NCBI GenBank assembly: GCA_041393535.1
Contig: JAWKJY010000013.1
Coordinates: forward strand, 1 to 64,000
Direction of reading: 5' to 3'
DNA: 64,000 nucleotides
Source: JAWKJY01 sp041393535
GTDB lineage: Bacteria > Actinomycetota > Thermoleophilia > Gaiellales > Gaiellaceae
This document shows positions 9,287 through 17,897 of this stretch, piece by piece (position 1 is the stretch's first letter; each line of letters begins with the position of its first letter). A program made the position numbers and the translations under genes. Below the pieces are notes generated by a model that made no database searches, had not been told where the DNA came from, and worked only from the letters and a program-made list of their open reading frames with translations.

Positions 9287-11000
9287 GTGAGCGAGCGGCG
9301 CGGGGCGGTCGTCGTCCTCGCGGCCCCAGGCGGTGGCGACGGTGCGATCGTCGACGCGCTGGCGCGGGCACCCGGGTTCGCCATCCCCGCCGCGGGCACG
9401 CCGCCGTTTCCCGAGGCCGTCCCGGCGTTGCGCGCGGGGCCCGGCCGCTGGAGCCACCGGCTCACCGCCGATGACCTGGGCCGGCGAGCGGTCGCGCGCG
9501 CCGTCGCGGCGGCCGTGCCCAGGGGGGGCCGCCCGCTGCTGTGGGGCCTGCGTCTCGCCCTGCGCGTCCCGCTGATCTCGGCGGTGCTCCCGGATGCGCG
9601 GTTCGTCGTCGTCCACCGCGACCTGCGCACGGCGCTCTCGCTCGCGCTCGACGGCTGGCGGTCGGGGGAGGTCGTCAGCGCCCCCGACCTGCCGGACTGG
9701 CCGGGGCCGCCGTGGTCGCTGCCGCTCGTCCCCGACTGGAGGGAGCTCGCCGGTCGCCCGCTGCCGGAGCTCGTCGGTCGCCAGTGGGCGGCGATCGCCG
9801 CCACGATGCTCGCCGACCTGCAGGAGCTCGCTCCCGAGCGCTGGTGCGTGGTCGACCGCGACGCGCTGCTCGAGCGTCCGCGCGACGAGCTACGGCGGCT
9901 GTGCGGGTTCCTCGGCGTCGAGTACGACCAGGTGCTGCTCTCGCCCGTGGAGGCGGCGCGGCGCAGCACGGCGCAGCGCGGGCCGGTGCTGGCCTGCCGG
10001 AGCTCGAGCGCGCGATGGGCTTCGCGGCCGCCGCCGATGCGCGCGTGCGCGAGGTGATGGCCGTCGGGAGGGCGGGCGCGTCGACGATCGCCGGTGCCGC
10101 GCGTGCGTGTGCGACGCTCGCCAGTCGCGCCTCGGAGCGGCATTGCCGCGGCGCTCGACGAGCTCGGCGTCTCAGTCGTGCTCGCCTCCGGCCAGGCCGG
10201 CGTCGTCGGTGCGTTCGGCCGACGGCCGTCTGCTCGCCACGCAGTTCCGCGCCTTCGTCCGACCGACCGCCGCGGTCGCGCGGGGTGGCCGGATCGCCCT
10301 GGTCGCGGCAGGCGAGGTGTGGGACCAGCGAGGACGCCTGCGGGGGCCCCCTGACGCTCGCGTCTCCCGCTTCGCCGTCCGCAGCCGCCACGTCGTCGGG
10401 CCTGTGGCCGCTGCGGACCTCGTGCTGGCGGGCGACGAGCCGTGGCTCGCGTCAGCGAAGCCGTCGTGCCTGGGCGACGCTCGGCGCCGACAGCCCCATG
10501 GTGCCCCGATGGACGCCGCCCTGTGGTCGGGTCGATGGGGCTGCGTGGAGCGCGACGGGCAGGTCACGCACACGACCGTCTGGGCCAGCGACGGCGGCGC
10601 GCTCGTCGACGTGGCGTCCTCCGCGGTCGTGGTGGACGGCCTGTCGCACCCGCACCCCGCGCTGGCACGGCGATCGGCTGGCTGCTCGAGGGGGGGACGG
10701 ACGCTCTGCGCGGTCGACCTCGCGCGCGGCACGGTCGATCGCGTGATCGAGCTCCCGGCTACGCACGCGGAATGGCGATCGTCGGCCGGCTCGCCTTCGT
10801 ACCTCTCGCAAGTGCGGGCGCCGCTCGCCGCTGCCGCGCTTCGCTCGGCGCGCGCCTGGACGAGCGCCAGAGCGGGTCTGGGCGGTCGACGTGCACGCGG
10901 GAACGGTCGCCGGCTGGCTCCGCTTCGACGACGCCGTGCAGGAGGTCGACGGCCTCGCCGTCGTCCACCGACGCTGGCCTCGGAGCTGTTTCAGCCGCGG
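9287..11000 (+). pseudogene. Decayed sulfotransferase/TIGR03032 gene
   Basis: A GTG at 9287 starts a frame resembling the sulfotransferase part of the 3634-6462 protein, sharing the DWPGPPWSLPLVPDWRELAG and QWAA motifs. The frame is lost near 9990. Homology then moves between frames: PELERAMGFAAAADARVREVM near 10010, LDELGVSVVLASGQAGVVGAF near 10155-10210, then GGALVDVASSAVVVDGLSHP near 10590-10650, and finally AGTVAGWLRFDDAVQEVDGLAV near 10895-10965. These line up in order with the TIGR03032 part of the intact paralogue. At least four frame changes and lost segments make this a genuine pseudogene. The PAPS loop is also degenerate (VLAAPGGGDGAIVDAL), so the start of decay may have been loss of cofactor binding. 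The 3' boundary is approximate. Confidence 0.75.
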
Positions 11001-11514
11001 GCGATCACCGCCGCCTGGCCCGAATGGTGCTGGATGTCCAGCAGCCCGTGGTTCACGGTCGTTCCAGGCTCATCGTCCAGTCGCGAACAGGCCCGCAGCC
11101 GAGCTGGCGTCACCAGACCTCGACCGCAGGATGCCTTCAGCGGCAAACGAGCGCCGTCATGAATGTTTTTAACCGGCATCGGTGGCGAGGTCGGCATCGC
11201 TCACGGAAGTACGCCGCCGAGCCGAGGCTCGCCGAGCAGGGATGCCGATCGCGGACGTAGTTCGGCTTCTGCCGCAGCGTGCAGACGTTCACGTCATCGG
11301 TTGCTGCCGCCACCGAACGGTCCCTCGACTCGAGCGCCACGGCCGAGTGCCGGCGCGCCTTGCAGGCAGGCGTCTTGAGCGCCGAACGACTGGCCGGGTC
11401 GCCGACCGCCGAGCGCCGAGCGGTTGGCTGGCGCCAGCGGATCCTGTTCGCCGAGGTTGCAGTCTCCACCTGTCCTGGGTCGCGGACCGAAGCTGGTTGG
11501 CCGCCCGCCGCATC
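11001..11514. other. Non-coding or degenerate stretch
   Basis: No frame here shows recognisable protein sequence. The stretch is less GC-rich than its surroundings and contains a run of five T at about 11165, rare in this window. The last roughly 60 bases before 11515 resemble the sequence upstream of the paralogous lipoprotein at 12924, so the duplication that made the two lipoprotein genes included some upstream DNA. Confidence 0.4.
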
Positions 11515-12492
11515 ATGTTCGCGACGTCTGCGGCCCGGGTCTTCGTTCTCGGCATGCTTGCCACGGCGGCGCTTGCCGCGGGCTGTGGGTGGAAGCCCGT
11601 CCGATCCCTCGGGCGCAGTGGCCGTCGATGGGATGCGCCAGACCGCCCGCTTCACCATGGTCTCGTCCGAGGGGGCAGGGGCTGTCTTGCCCGCTGGTAC
11701 CGGATCGGTCGACGTTGATCTAGGTCTGGCAGAAGTTCAGTTCGACCCAGCAACGCCCGCAACGGCAAGCGGAGCCGACGCCGAACAGGCCGACGACCGA
11801 GGCCAGACGACCATGCTCTACGACCTCCGCTCGCAGACCGTCTACAGCGACATCAGCTGGATCGAGCGGGCCGGGCTCGCCCACGACCTCAACGGCAAGC
11901 GGTGGCTCCGCACGCCCCTCAGCGAACTCGGCGACCTCTCCCCGCCAACAGACATCTTCTTCAACCCTTCGGCTTCGAGGAGATGAGTTGCTCAGGCGAC
12001 ACGGGCGAGACGAGTTGGCACTGACCGCATCGACGGGGATCTGATGGCCAAGGGGAACTGCGGATCGAACTCACCGCGCAGTTCGAAGACGAGCCAATTC
12101 AGGAGAGGGAGATGACCCTCACCGCGTGGGTCGGCGCTGACGACCACCTCATCCACCGGATCCGCAGCGAGGAACCCGGCGACGGCGACACACCCGCCTC
12201 CACCGCCGTCATGGACTTCACCGGCTTCGGCGAGCCCGTCGACCTCCACCGGCCGGATCCCAGCAGCGTCATCGGCTACGACGACCTAGACGGGTTGCTT
12301 GACGCCCCCGAGGACATTCCCACCGCTCCATACGCGACAGGGATGGACCTCGACGCCTACGGGATCCCGCCCGAGATACTCACTGGACCGTTCATCGTCG
12401 AAGACGGATTCACCGGCAGTCTCGACCTGGGCATCACTCTGTATCGGACGGAAATCGCACGCCTCCAGCCGGCCACCGAAACCACTCCTTGA
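11515..12492 (+). pseudogene. Broken paralogue of the lipoprotein at 12924
   Basis: Starting at ATG 11515 the sequence encodes a lipoprotein-like signal ending in AALAAGCG. It then continues one frame over as GGSPSDPSGAVAV and RQTARFTM, matching the intact gene at 12924. One extra base near 11588 explains the first shift. After NGKRWLRTPLSELGDL and FFNP (near 11965) the match is lost in a damaged segment with stops. It resumes in frame at MTLTAWVGADDHLIHRI (12112) and ends with TGA at 12490-12492. Two independent lesions relative to an intact neighbour make inactivation likely. The final segment keeps an intact reading frame of 126 codons and could still be translated as a fragment. Confidence 0.7.
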
Positions 12493-12527
12493 CGTCAGGC
12501 ACGAGCCGGAAGATCGGCTCCGCCGCC

Positions 12528-12794
12528 ATGAGCCGTCCCCAGCACACCAAGGCGCGAGTGGCTCTCGCGTTCGATTCGCTCGCAGCGATCCTCGCGGGAG
12601 CGTTCCCCATCCGGAGCTACTGGCGTTTCGTCCCCACGTTCCCGCTCGTGATCGCGGTGTTCCTGTTCCGAACCCGAGAATCGATCGGGCAGGTCGTCGC
12701 CGCTTCGATCCTCGTCGCCGTCTATCTACTCCTCGTCGCTCTCATTCGCCGCGGGGACTCGATCCTCCGACGGAAGGCGACTCCTGAGCGTTGA
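12528..12794 (+). CDS. Small two-helix membrane protein, unknown
   Basis: This 88-residue protein begins MSRPQHTKARVALAF and has two hydrophobic segments, around 20-45 (FVPTFPLVIAVFLF) and 54-72 (VVAASILVAVYLLLVALI), with a basic tail. An in-frame TTG at 12489 overlaps the previous stop, but the ATG at 12528 gives the more natural N-terminus. The gene lies between a broken and an intact copy of a lipoprotein family and may be part of the unit that was duplicated, although no second copy follows the intact lipoprotein. I do not recognise it. Confidence 0.5.
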   Translation: MSRPQHTKARVALAFDSLAAILAGAFPIRSYWRFVPTFPLVIAVFLFRTRESIGQVVAASILVAVYLLLVALIRRGDSILRRKATPER

Positions 12795-12923
12795 CCGCGA
12801 AACGCTGTCTCGTCGTCGAATGCTGGACTCCTACGCGATCTGAGCGGTATGGGGCCGGCCGCAAGACATCGCATCCAGCGCCCGGCGGTAAAGCTGGGCC
12901 GTCTGTTCCCGCATCATCCTCGC

Positions 12924-13946
12924 GTGAGGTCTGCGGCCCCGGTCTTCTTCGTCCTGAGCACGTTCGGTGTCTTGGTGGCGCTCTGCGCCGGCTGCGGCGG
13001 CAGCCCCTCCGATCCCTCGGGAGCCGGGGCGACCGAGCGGCAACGCCAGACCGCTCGCTTCACCATGGACCTGTCCAGGTCGGCACGAGCCGTCTGGCCG
13101 GTCGGCATCGGAACGATCGACGTGGACGTCGGCCTCGTAGAGATCCGGTACACGTCGCCAGCACCGCCAGAGACCAGCGGAGCAGACGCAGAACAGGCCG
13201 GCGACGGCGCAGGAGGGACAACCGTCCTCCACGACTTCCACGGCAACGCTGTCTACACGGACCTCGCCGTGGTGAAGAAGATGGGCTTCGCCGACGTCCT
13301 CGAGGACAAGCAGTGGCTCCGTACTCCGGTCAGCGACCTCGGCGAACTCGTGCCATCGACGGCGATCCTGCTCAACCCGTACGGGTTCGACGAGATGAAG
13401 GCGCAGGCCAGACGGGCGATACGAGTCGGCAGCGACCGCATCGATGGCGACGTCATGACCAGCTGGGAGCTGACGATCGACTTCACCGCGCAGTTCGGCG
13501 ACGAGCCCGTCGAAACGGAGACGGCGACGCTGACAGCGTGGGTCGGCGACCGCGACCACCCCATCCACCGCCTCCGCACCAACGATCCAAGCGATGCCGA
13601 CAGCCCCGGCTCCGCCACCCTCATCGAGTTCACCGACTTCGGCGAGCCCGTCGACCTCGACCGGCCGGATCCCAGCAGCGTCGTCGACCGGAGCGAGCTG
13701 GCCGATCTCATCGAGCCCCCGCAGGATCCGCCCTCCGTCGTCTTGCTCACAGACCCGGGCGTGACCGAGACGGACATCGGCGCACCCGGGATCGAACGCT
13801 TCACCGGCAGCATCGATCTCAAGGATCTCGGCCTCGATACCGAGGACATCCAAGCCGCCATCGAGGAACTCCGCGCACGCGCAGCCACGACGGCCGAGGA
13901 CACCCCCTACGTCGCCACCTCGCCAGCCACGGACACCGCTCCGTAA
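12924..13946 (+). CDS. Putative lipoprotein, LppX/LolA-like in outline, unknown function
   Basis: From GTG 12924 the protein has 340 residues and opens MRSAAPVFFVLSTFGVLVAL followed by CAGCGGSPS, a signal with a lipidation-type cysteine. An ATG at 12849 in the same frame would add 25 residues in front and spoil the signal, so the GTG is preferred. The body is hydrophilic and rich in Asp, Thr and Glu, with phrases such as RQTARFTMDLS, KQWLRTPVSDLGEL, LTAWVGDRDHPIHRLR and FTDFGEPVDLDRPDPSSV. The pattern of an anti-parallel sheet domain after a lipoprotein signal recalls actinobacterial LppX/LprG-type lipid-binding lipoproteins, but that is only a resemblance. It is the intact sister of the broken gene at 11515. 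Confidence 0.7.
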   Translation: MRSAAPVFFVLSTFGVLVALCAGCGGSPSDPSGAGATERQRQTARFTMDLSRSARAVWPVGIGTIDVDVGLVEIRYTSPAPPETSGADAEQAGDGAGGTTVLHDFHGNAVYTDLAVVKKMGFADVLEDKQWLRTPVSDLGELVPSTAILLNPYGFDEMKAQARRAIRVGSDRIDGDVMTSWELTIDFTAQFGDEPVETETATLTAWVGDRDHPIHRLRTNDPSDADSPGSATLIEFTDFGEPVDLDRPDPSSVVDRSELADLIEPPQDPPSVVLLTDPGVTETDIGAPGIERFTGSIDLKDLGLDTEDIQAAIEELRARAATTAEDTPYVATSPATDTAP

Positions 13947-14284
13947 AGCAACCCGCCTCGCCAGCACGAACCCCGCGCTCGGATGCAGTCGAGAATCGGC
14001 AGGGCCCACTATCGTCCGAGCGGCAGCCGGAGGACCCACATGGGACTCCTACGAATCCAGGCGGGTACCCCAGGACATCCACCTCGGATCGGACACGCCA
14101 GGCAAGCGGCGAGCTCGAGGTCGCGCGCGCAGTCGCGACGAGCTCCGCCGCGGCCCCCAGCCTGCCCGCACCTGACGCACCGACCGGCAGGCGCGCCGCC
14201 CCGGTATGCCCATGCCGGGGCGAGATCGACGCGCGGCATCTGCCCACCGGGACCGTGAACCACCCGGTTTCCAGCCATATCCCA
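13947..14284. other. Intergenic, nothing convincing seen
   Basis: The stretch between the lipoprotein gene and tRNA-Lys has only chance frames on both strands, with no ribosome-binding site ahead of any of them. It lies at the 3' side of the tRNA, where integrated elements usually insert. I saw no second copy of the tRNA 3' end within this window. Confidence 0.4.
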
Positions 14285-14357
14285 TGGGCCGTGTTGGACT
14301 CGAACCAACGACCTTGGGATTAAAAGTCCCCTGCTCTACCGACTGAGCTAACGGCCC
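14285..14357 (-). tRNA. tRNA-Lys (anticodon TTT)
   Basis: The minus strand gives a 73-nucleotide cloverleaf. The acceptor arm GGGCCGT pairs with ACGGCCC, the D-stem is GCTC/GAGC, the anticodon loop is CTTTTAA and the T-arm is GTTGG TTCGAGT CCAAC. The discriminator base is A and CCA is not encoded. Position 27:43 is a G-A mismatch. The anticodon TTT reads lysine codons. Confidence 0.95.
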
Positions 14358-14361
14358 CGGG

Positions 14362-14786
14362 GCGAGTATAGGGAGGGGCCGGCGGCCCTCCGGGGGCCGA
14401 ACGACGCGAGGCGGAGCCACTGGCCCCGCCCCGTGCGTCCGGGGCGGGCGAGCCCCCGCCGCATCGGGGCCCACCCTCCGGGGCCGCGCCGTGCAGGCCC
14501 GCCGGACTGGCGGAGTGTGGCTGGCCCGGGGAGCTTGACGCTTCCCTCGTTCGGTGGTTCACCGGGTCACTTCACAACCACCCGACGGGGGCATGCGTCC
14601 ACGCGGGCGCGCAGGCACCCTGCTGCATGGAGGGTCGCTGCACAGGACGCGGAGGCCGCAACCGCGTCCGACTCCCCGACGGGCGATCCGGCCACTGGCC
14701 GGGTCGCCCGTTCGGCTTCCAGGGGCATGCCTTCGAGGGCGGGCGCACGTGGTCCCGCGGCTGGTGGCCCGGCGACGGGGCGGCGG
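14362..14786. other. Intergenic between tRNA-Lys and an integrase-like gene
   Basis: No gene is supported here. The sequence has several short GC-rich inverted repeats. It is bounded by a tRNA gene and an integrase fragment, so it may be scar sequence from an old insertion, but no attachment-site repeat is visible. Confidence 0.35.
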
Positions 14787-15398
14787 CTATCCGCGCGCGA
14801 GCGCGGCGCGCAGGCGGCGGATGTCGACGACCTGGCAGCCGTCGACGACGGTCGTGACCGGGCCCGCCTGGTCGGTGGGCTCCGTGCCGTCGAGGGCGGT
14901 GCCGAACGGGTTCTCGAGCAGAAGGCCCTGCGCGACCGCGTGCTTCACGACGGCCGAGAGGGGCGCGAGCACCGCCTGGAGCGTCCAGTTCGCGTAGCCG
15001 GCGTCGCGGAGCGCGTCGAGTAGCTCGATCGCGTGCCACTCGCTCACCTCGCCGATCCGGAGCTGGCCGATCCGCGGGAGCAGGTGCACGTGGAGGGCCC
15101 ACTCGTACGCCTCGCGCATCCGCGGCGTCAGGTCGGCGTCCTCGAGCCAGGCCTCGGCGATGTCGCCGAAGGTGAGGGTGCCCTGCGCGGCGCGGGCGCC
15201 GGCGCGGCGCTCGAGGGAGACGAGCGCGGCCTCGGCGCTCTGCAGGCCGCCCGCGACGGTGAGCCAGCGCTGGCGGCCCTCGTCGTCGACGTAGCCGACC
15301 TCGAAGCGGACGCGGCCGTCCTTGGCCGAGCGGCACCAGATGCCGGGGCGGCCGGTCACGGCAACCCGCTCGATCGACGTCTGCAGCTGCTGCTCCAT
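14787..15398 (-). CDS. Tyrosine-recombinase-like protein lacking the catalytic domain
   Basis: The 203-residue protein has an N-terminal segment like the arm-binding region of phage integrases (RFEVGYVDDEGRQRWLTVAGG, where an AP2-like or arm-type beta-sheet would be). A SAM-like core-binding domain follows, around TFGDIAEAWLED to LSAVVKHAVAQGLLLENPF. The protein stops shortly after, before any R-H-R-Y catalytic domain, so it cannot recombine DNA. A strong GAGGGGGAGG precedes the ATG at 15398, so it may still be expressed. It lies about 430 bases from tRNA-Lys, the kind of site where integrases insert, although here it is on the 5' side of the tRNA, which is not the usual arrangement. It may be a remnant, or it may have been kept as a DNA-binding protein. 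Confidence 0.7.
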   Translation of the reverse strand: MEQQLQTSIERVAVTGRPGIWCRSAKDGRVRFEVGYVDDEGRQRWLTVAGGLQSAEAALVSLERRAGARAAQGTLTFGDIAEAWLEDADLTPRMREAYEWALHVHLLPRIGQLRIGEVSEWHAIELLDALRDAGYANWTLQAVLAPLSAVVKHAVAQGLLLENPFGTALDGTEPTDQAGPVTTVVDGCQVVDIRRLRAALARG

Positions 15399-15525
15399 CT
15401 CGGCCTCCCCCTCCTCGCCGGGATCAGATCACGGCCTGTCTGTGCGGTCATCGACGTTCCGGACGACCCTCGCTCCCCATCGTAGGGGAGAGGTTGGCAC
15501 CCGAACGAGTGATTCGTCCGGGGTC

Positions 15526-15553
15526 TTGACTACGCGTCAACGGTGAGTAGCAT
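15526..15553 (+). promoter_or_regulatory. Promoter of the CAP-domain gene (TTGACT-16-TAGCAT)
   Basis: The -35 TTGACT (15526-15531) and -10 TAGCAT (15548-15553) are separated by 16 bases. The ATG at 15563 follows nine bases after the -10, so the transcript should begin within a few bases of the start codon. There is no Shine-Dalgarno sequence, which agrees with leaderless expression. This is the best-formed housekeeping-type promoter in the window. Confidence 0.65.
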
Positions 15554-15562
15554 GATCCCTCG

Positions 15563-16093
15563 ATGCGTCGCCGCCTCGTCCCCGCGGCGATCGTGCTCGC
15601 GGCATGCTCGATCGCGGGCCTGCTTCCGCAGGCCGTCTCCGCTGTCACGGCAGCGCCCGGCTGCGCCGTGCCCGCGAAGGGCCAGTCGATCCTCCGACCC
15701 GGGCTCGCGGAGGCGGTCGTCGACCGGGTCAACGCGCAGCGCCGCAAGCACGGGATGCCGGCGCTCGCTCGCTCGGCGGCGCTCGAGCGCTCGGCGCGCT
15801 GGAAGGCGTGGCACATGGCGACGGTCGGGTACTTCGCCCACGACGACCCGCTCGGGCAGCGCCAGCGGACGTTCTCGGCCCGGATCAGCTCGTGCGGCTA
15901 CGACTGGAGCCGCGCCGCCGAGAACATCGCGTGGGGCCAGGGGACCGCGGCCGCGGCCGTGCGCGACTGGCTCGCCTCGCCAGGGCACCGCGCGAACATG
16001 CTCGACCCGGCGCTCGCCGAGACGGGCGTCGGCGTCGCCTGGTCGCGGCGCGGCCTCGTCTGGGTGCAGGAGTTCGGGACGCCCGCCCGCTAG
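15563..16093 (+). CDS. Secreted CAP (SCP/PR-1) domain protein
   Basis: The 176-residue protein starts with a Sec signal (MRRRLVPAAIVLAACSIAGL) ending near residue 30. A single CAP domain from about 48 to the end follows. Diagnostic elements are VDRVNAQRRKHGMPAL, the HMATVGYFAHDDP region with the conserved histidine, AENIAWGQG and the SPGHRANMLDP motif with the second histidine. Bacterial CAP proteins are secreted and their biochemical activity is mostly unknown. Two cysteines could form a disulfide. It is preceded by a clear promoter and no ribosome-binding site, so it is probably translated from a leaderless mRNA. Confidence 0.9.
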   Translation: MRRRLVPAAIVLAACSIAGLLPQAVSAVTAAPGCAVPAKGQSILRPGLAEAVVDRVNAQRRKHGMPALARSAALERSARWKAWHMATVGYFAHDDPLGQRQRTFSARISSCGYDWSRAAENIAWGQGTAAAAVRDWLASPGHRANMLDPALAETGVGVAWSRRGLVWVQEFGTPAR

Positions 16094-16098
16094 CGGGC
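16085..16098. terminator. Short perfect palindrome at convergent gene ends
   Basis: GCCCGCTAGCGGGC is a perfect 14-base palindrome that spans the stop codon of the CAP gene. It sits between that gene and the convergent LLM oxidoreductase gene. It could act as a weak bidirectional terminator. No T-run follows. Confidence 0.3.
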
Positions 16099-16120
16099 GC
16101 CCCTCGTCCGTCTCCGTCCG

Positions 16121-17005
16121 TCAGCCGAGCAGCGCGGGCGCGAGCGTCCGCAGCACGTCGAGCGGGATCTCGCCGCCGGCCGACAGCGGCTGGATGCACA
16201 CGTGGTCGGCGCCGGCCTCGTGGTGGGCGCGCACGCGCGCGGCGATCGTCTCGACGTCGCCCCAGGCGACGATCTCGTCGACCAGCCGATCGGAGCCGCC
16301 CTCGGCGTTCAGGTCGTCCTCCGTGAAGCCGAGCCAGAGCAGGTTGTTGCGGTAGTTCTGCATCCGCAGGTAGATCGGCGTGTGCGTACGCGCGATCGCG
16401 CGCGCCTTCGCCGGGTCCGTCTCGAGCACGACGGCCTGCTCGGGCATCAGCAGCTTGCCCGGGCCGAGGATCTCGCGGGCGCGGCGGGTGTGCTCGACGT
16501 TCACGAAGTACGGGTGCGCGCCGGCCGTCCGCTCGCCGGAGAGCGCGAGCATCCTCTGGCGCAGCGCCGCGAGCGCGACGGTGAGCGGCGGGTCGGGGGC
16601 GACGCCGCCGAACGGCGCGGCCTCCATCCGGTCGAGGTACGCGCGCATCGTCGCGACGGGCTTCGTGTAGTCGAGACCGTGCGGGCCGACCTGCTCGACG
16701 TGGCTGACGCCGAGGCCGAGCAGGAAGCGGTCCGGGAAGGCCTCCGCGAGGGTGCGCGCGCCCGCGGCCATCGTGATCGCGTCGCGCGCGTAGATGTTCG
16801 CGATGCCCGTCGCGATCGTCAGCCGCTGCGTCGCCGCCAGGAGCAGGGCGCCGGTGGCGAAGCACTCGCGCGTCCCGAGCGCCTCCGGGTACCAGAGCGC
16901 GGAGTAGCCGAGCTCCTCGATCTCGCGAGCCGCGTCCTGCACCGCGACGTTCGTCTGGCCGCGGACCGTGCCGGAGAGCCAGACCCCGACCTTGCCGATC
17001 TCCAT
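16121..17005 (-). CDS. LLM-class F420-dependent oxidoreductase (TIGR03620-like)
   Basis: The 294-residue protein is a luciferase-like TIM-barrel oxidoreductase. It opens EIGKVGVWLSG and continues with ELGYSALWYPEALG, ATGIANIYARDAITMA and PDRFLLGLGVSH, all in the order seen in F420-dependent members of the TIGR03620 group. The cofactor would be reduced F420 rather than FMN, an inference from the family. The substrate is unknown. AGGGAGG seven bases upstream supports the ATG at 17005. The nudC gene ends 24 bases upstream on the same strand, so the two are likely co-transcribed. Confidence 0.88.
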   Translation of the reverse strand: MEIGKVGVWLSGTVRGQTNVAVQDAAREIEELGYSALWYPEALGTRECFATGALLLAATQRLTIATGIANIYARDAITMAAGARTLAEAFPDRFLLGLGVSHVEQVGPHGLDYTKPVATMRAYLDRMEAAPFGGVAPDPPLTVALAALRQRMLALSGERTAGAHPYFVNVEHTRRAREILGPGKLLMPEQAVVLETDPAKARAIARTHTPIYLRMQNYRNNLLWLGFTEDDLNAEGGSDRLVDEIVAWGDVETIAARVRAHHEAGADHVCIQPLSAGGEIPLDVLRTLAPALLG

Positions 17006-17029
17006 CGTCCCTCCCTGGGCTCGTGTGCG

Positions 17030-17854
17030 TCAGGCGTCCGTGCCGTGCACGTACGCGTCGATCAGGCTCCGCGCGATCGAGATGCTCGGCGGCAGCGGCG
17101 GCAGCGCGTCGCGCGTGAACCACTGCGCGTCCATGATCTCGACCGGGTCGATCGCGATCTCGCCGCCCGCGTGGCGCGCCGTGAAGCCGATCATCAGCGA
17201 GTGCGGGAACGGCCACGGCTGGCTGCCGAAGTAGCGGATGTCGTCGACCCGGATGCCGACCTCCTCCTCGATCTCCCGCGCGACGCAGTCCTCGAGCGAC
17301 TCGCCGGGCTCGACGAAGCCGGCGAGGACGCTGTACATCACGCCCGGGAAGCGGGTGCCGCGCGCGAGCAGGATCCGGTCGCCCCGGGTGACGCGGACGA
17401 TCACCGCCGGCGCGACGCGCGGGAAGGCGGAGAGGCCGCAGGCGGGGCAGCGGCGGGCGCGCTCCTCGGGCGCGAGCTCCGTCGGCGCGCCGCAGCGCCC
17501 GCAGAACCGGTGCGTCCGGTCCCACTCGACGATCTGGACGGCGCGGCCGGCGACCGCCCACGTCTCCTCGTCCAGGCGGCTCCAGAGCGGGCGCAGCGAC
17601 TCGAAGGCCAGGCCCTGCGGCGGCTCGACGTGCTCGTCGACGCCGACTGCGAACCAGTGGACCTCGTCCTGCACGCCGAGGTAGTGACGCGCGCCGTTCG
17701 TCTCGAGGTGCGGTGCCAGCGCCTCGTGGCCCGGGAGCTCCGCGGCCTCGCCGACGCTCGCGACGAGGACCTCGGACGAGCGCACGACGACGACGCGCAC
17801 GCGGCCCCCGTGGCCCTCGGGCAGGGTGATCGCGGGAAGGAACGGGCCGGCCAT
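17030..17854 (-). CDS. nudC: NADH pyrophosphatase NudC
   Basis: This 274-residue Nudix hydrolase cleaves NAD(H) to NMN(H) and AMP and, in other bacteria, removes NAD caps from RNA. It has the four-cysteine zinc ribbon CGRCGAP and CPACGL, then the Nudix box GFVEPGESLEDCVAREI with EEVGI. The NudC-specific SQPWPFPHSLM motif follows, and all are in the right order. The ATG at 17854 (MAGPFLPAITLP) is the first start with a good N-terminus. The gene lies between the LLM oxidoreductase and a large ATPase gene on the same strand, with 24- and 43-base gaps. Confidence 0.93.
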   Translation of the reverse strand: MAGPFLPAITLPEGHGGRVRVVVVRSSEVLVASVGEAAELPGHEALAPHLETNGARHYLGVQDEVHWFAVGVDEHVEPPQGLAFESLRPLWSRLDEETWAVAGRAVQIVEWDRTHRFCGRCGAPTELAPEERARRCPACGLSAFPRVAPAVIVRVTRGDRILLARGTRFPGVMYSVLAGFVEPGESLEDCVAREIEEEVGIRVDDIRYFGSQPWPFPHSLMIGFTARHAGGEIAIDPVEIMDAQWFTRDALPPLPPSISIARSLIDAYVHGTDA

Positions 17855-17897
17855 GACCCGGGAAGTATTGCCGGGATCGCCCGGCCGCGACCGGGCG

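Noticed and set aside
14285..14361. Attachment site in tRNA-Lys
   Set aside because: No second copy of the tRNA 3' end was found in the window and the integrase-like gene is on the wrong side, so an att site is not claimed.
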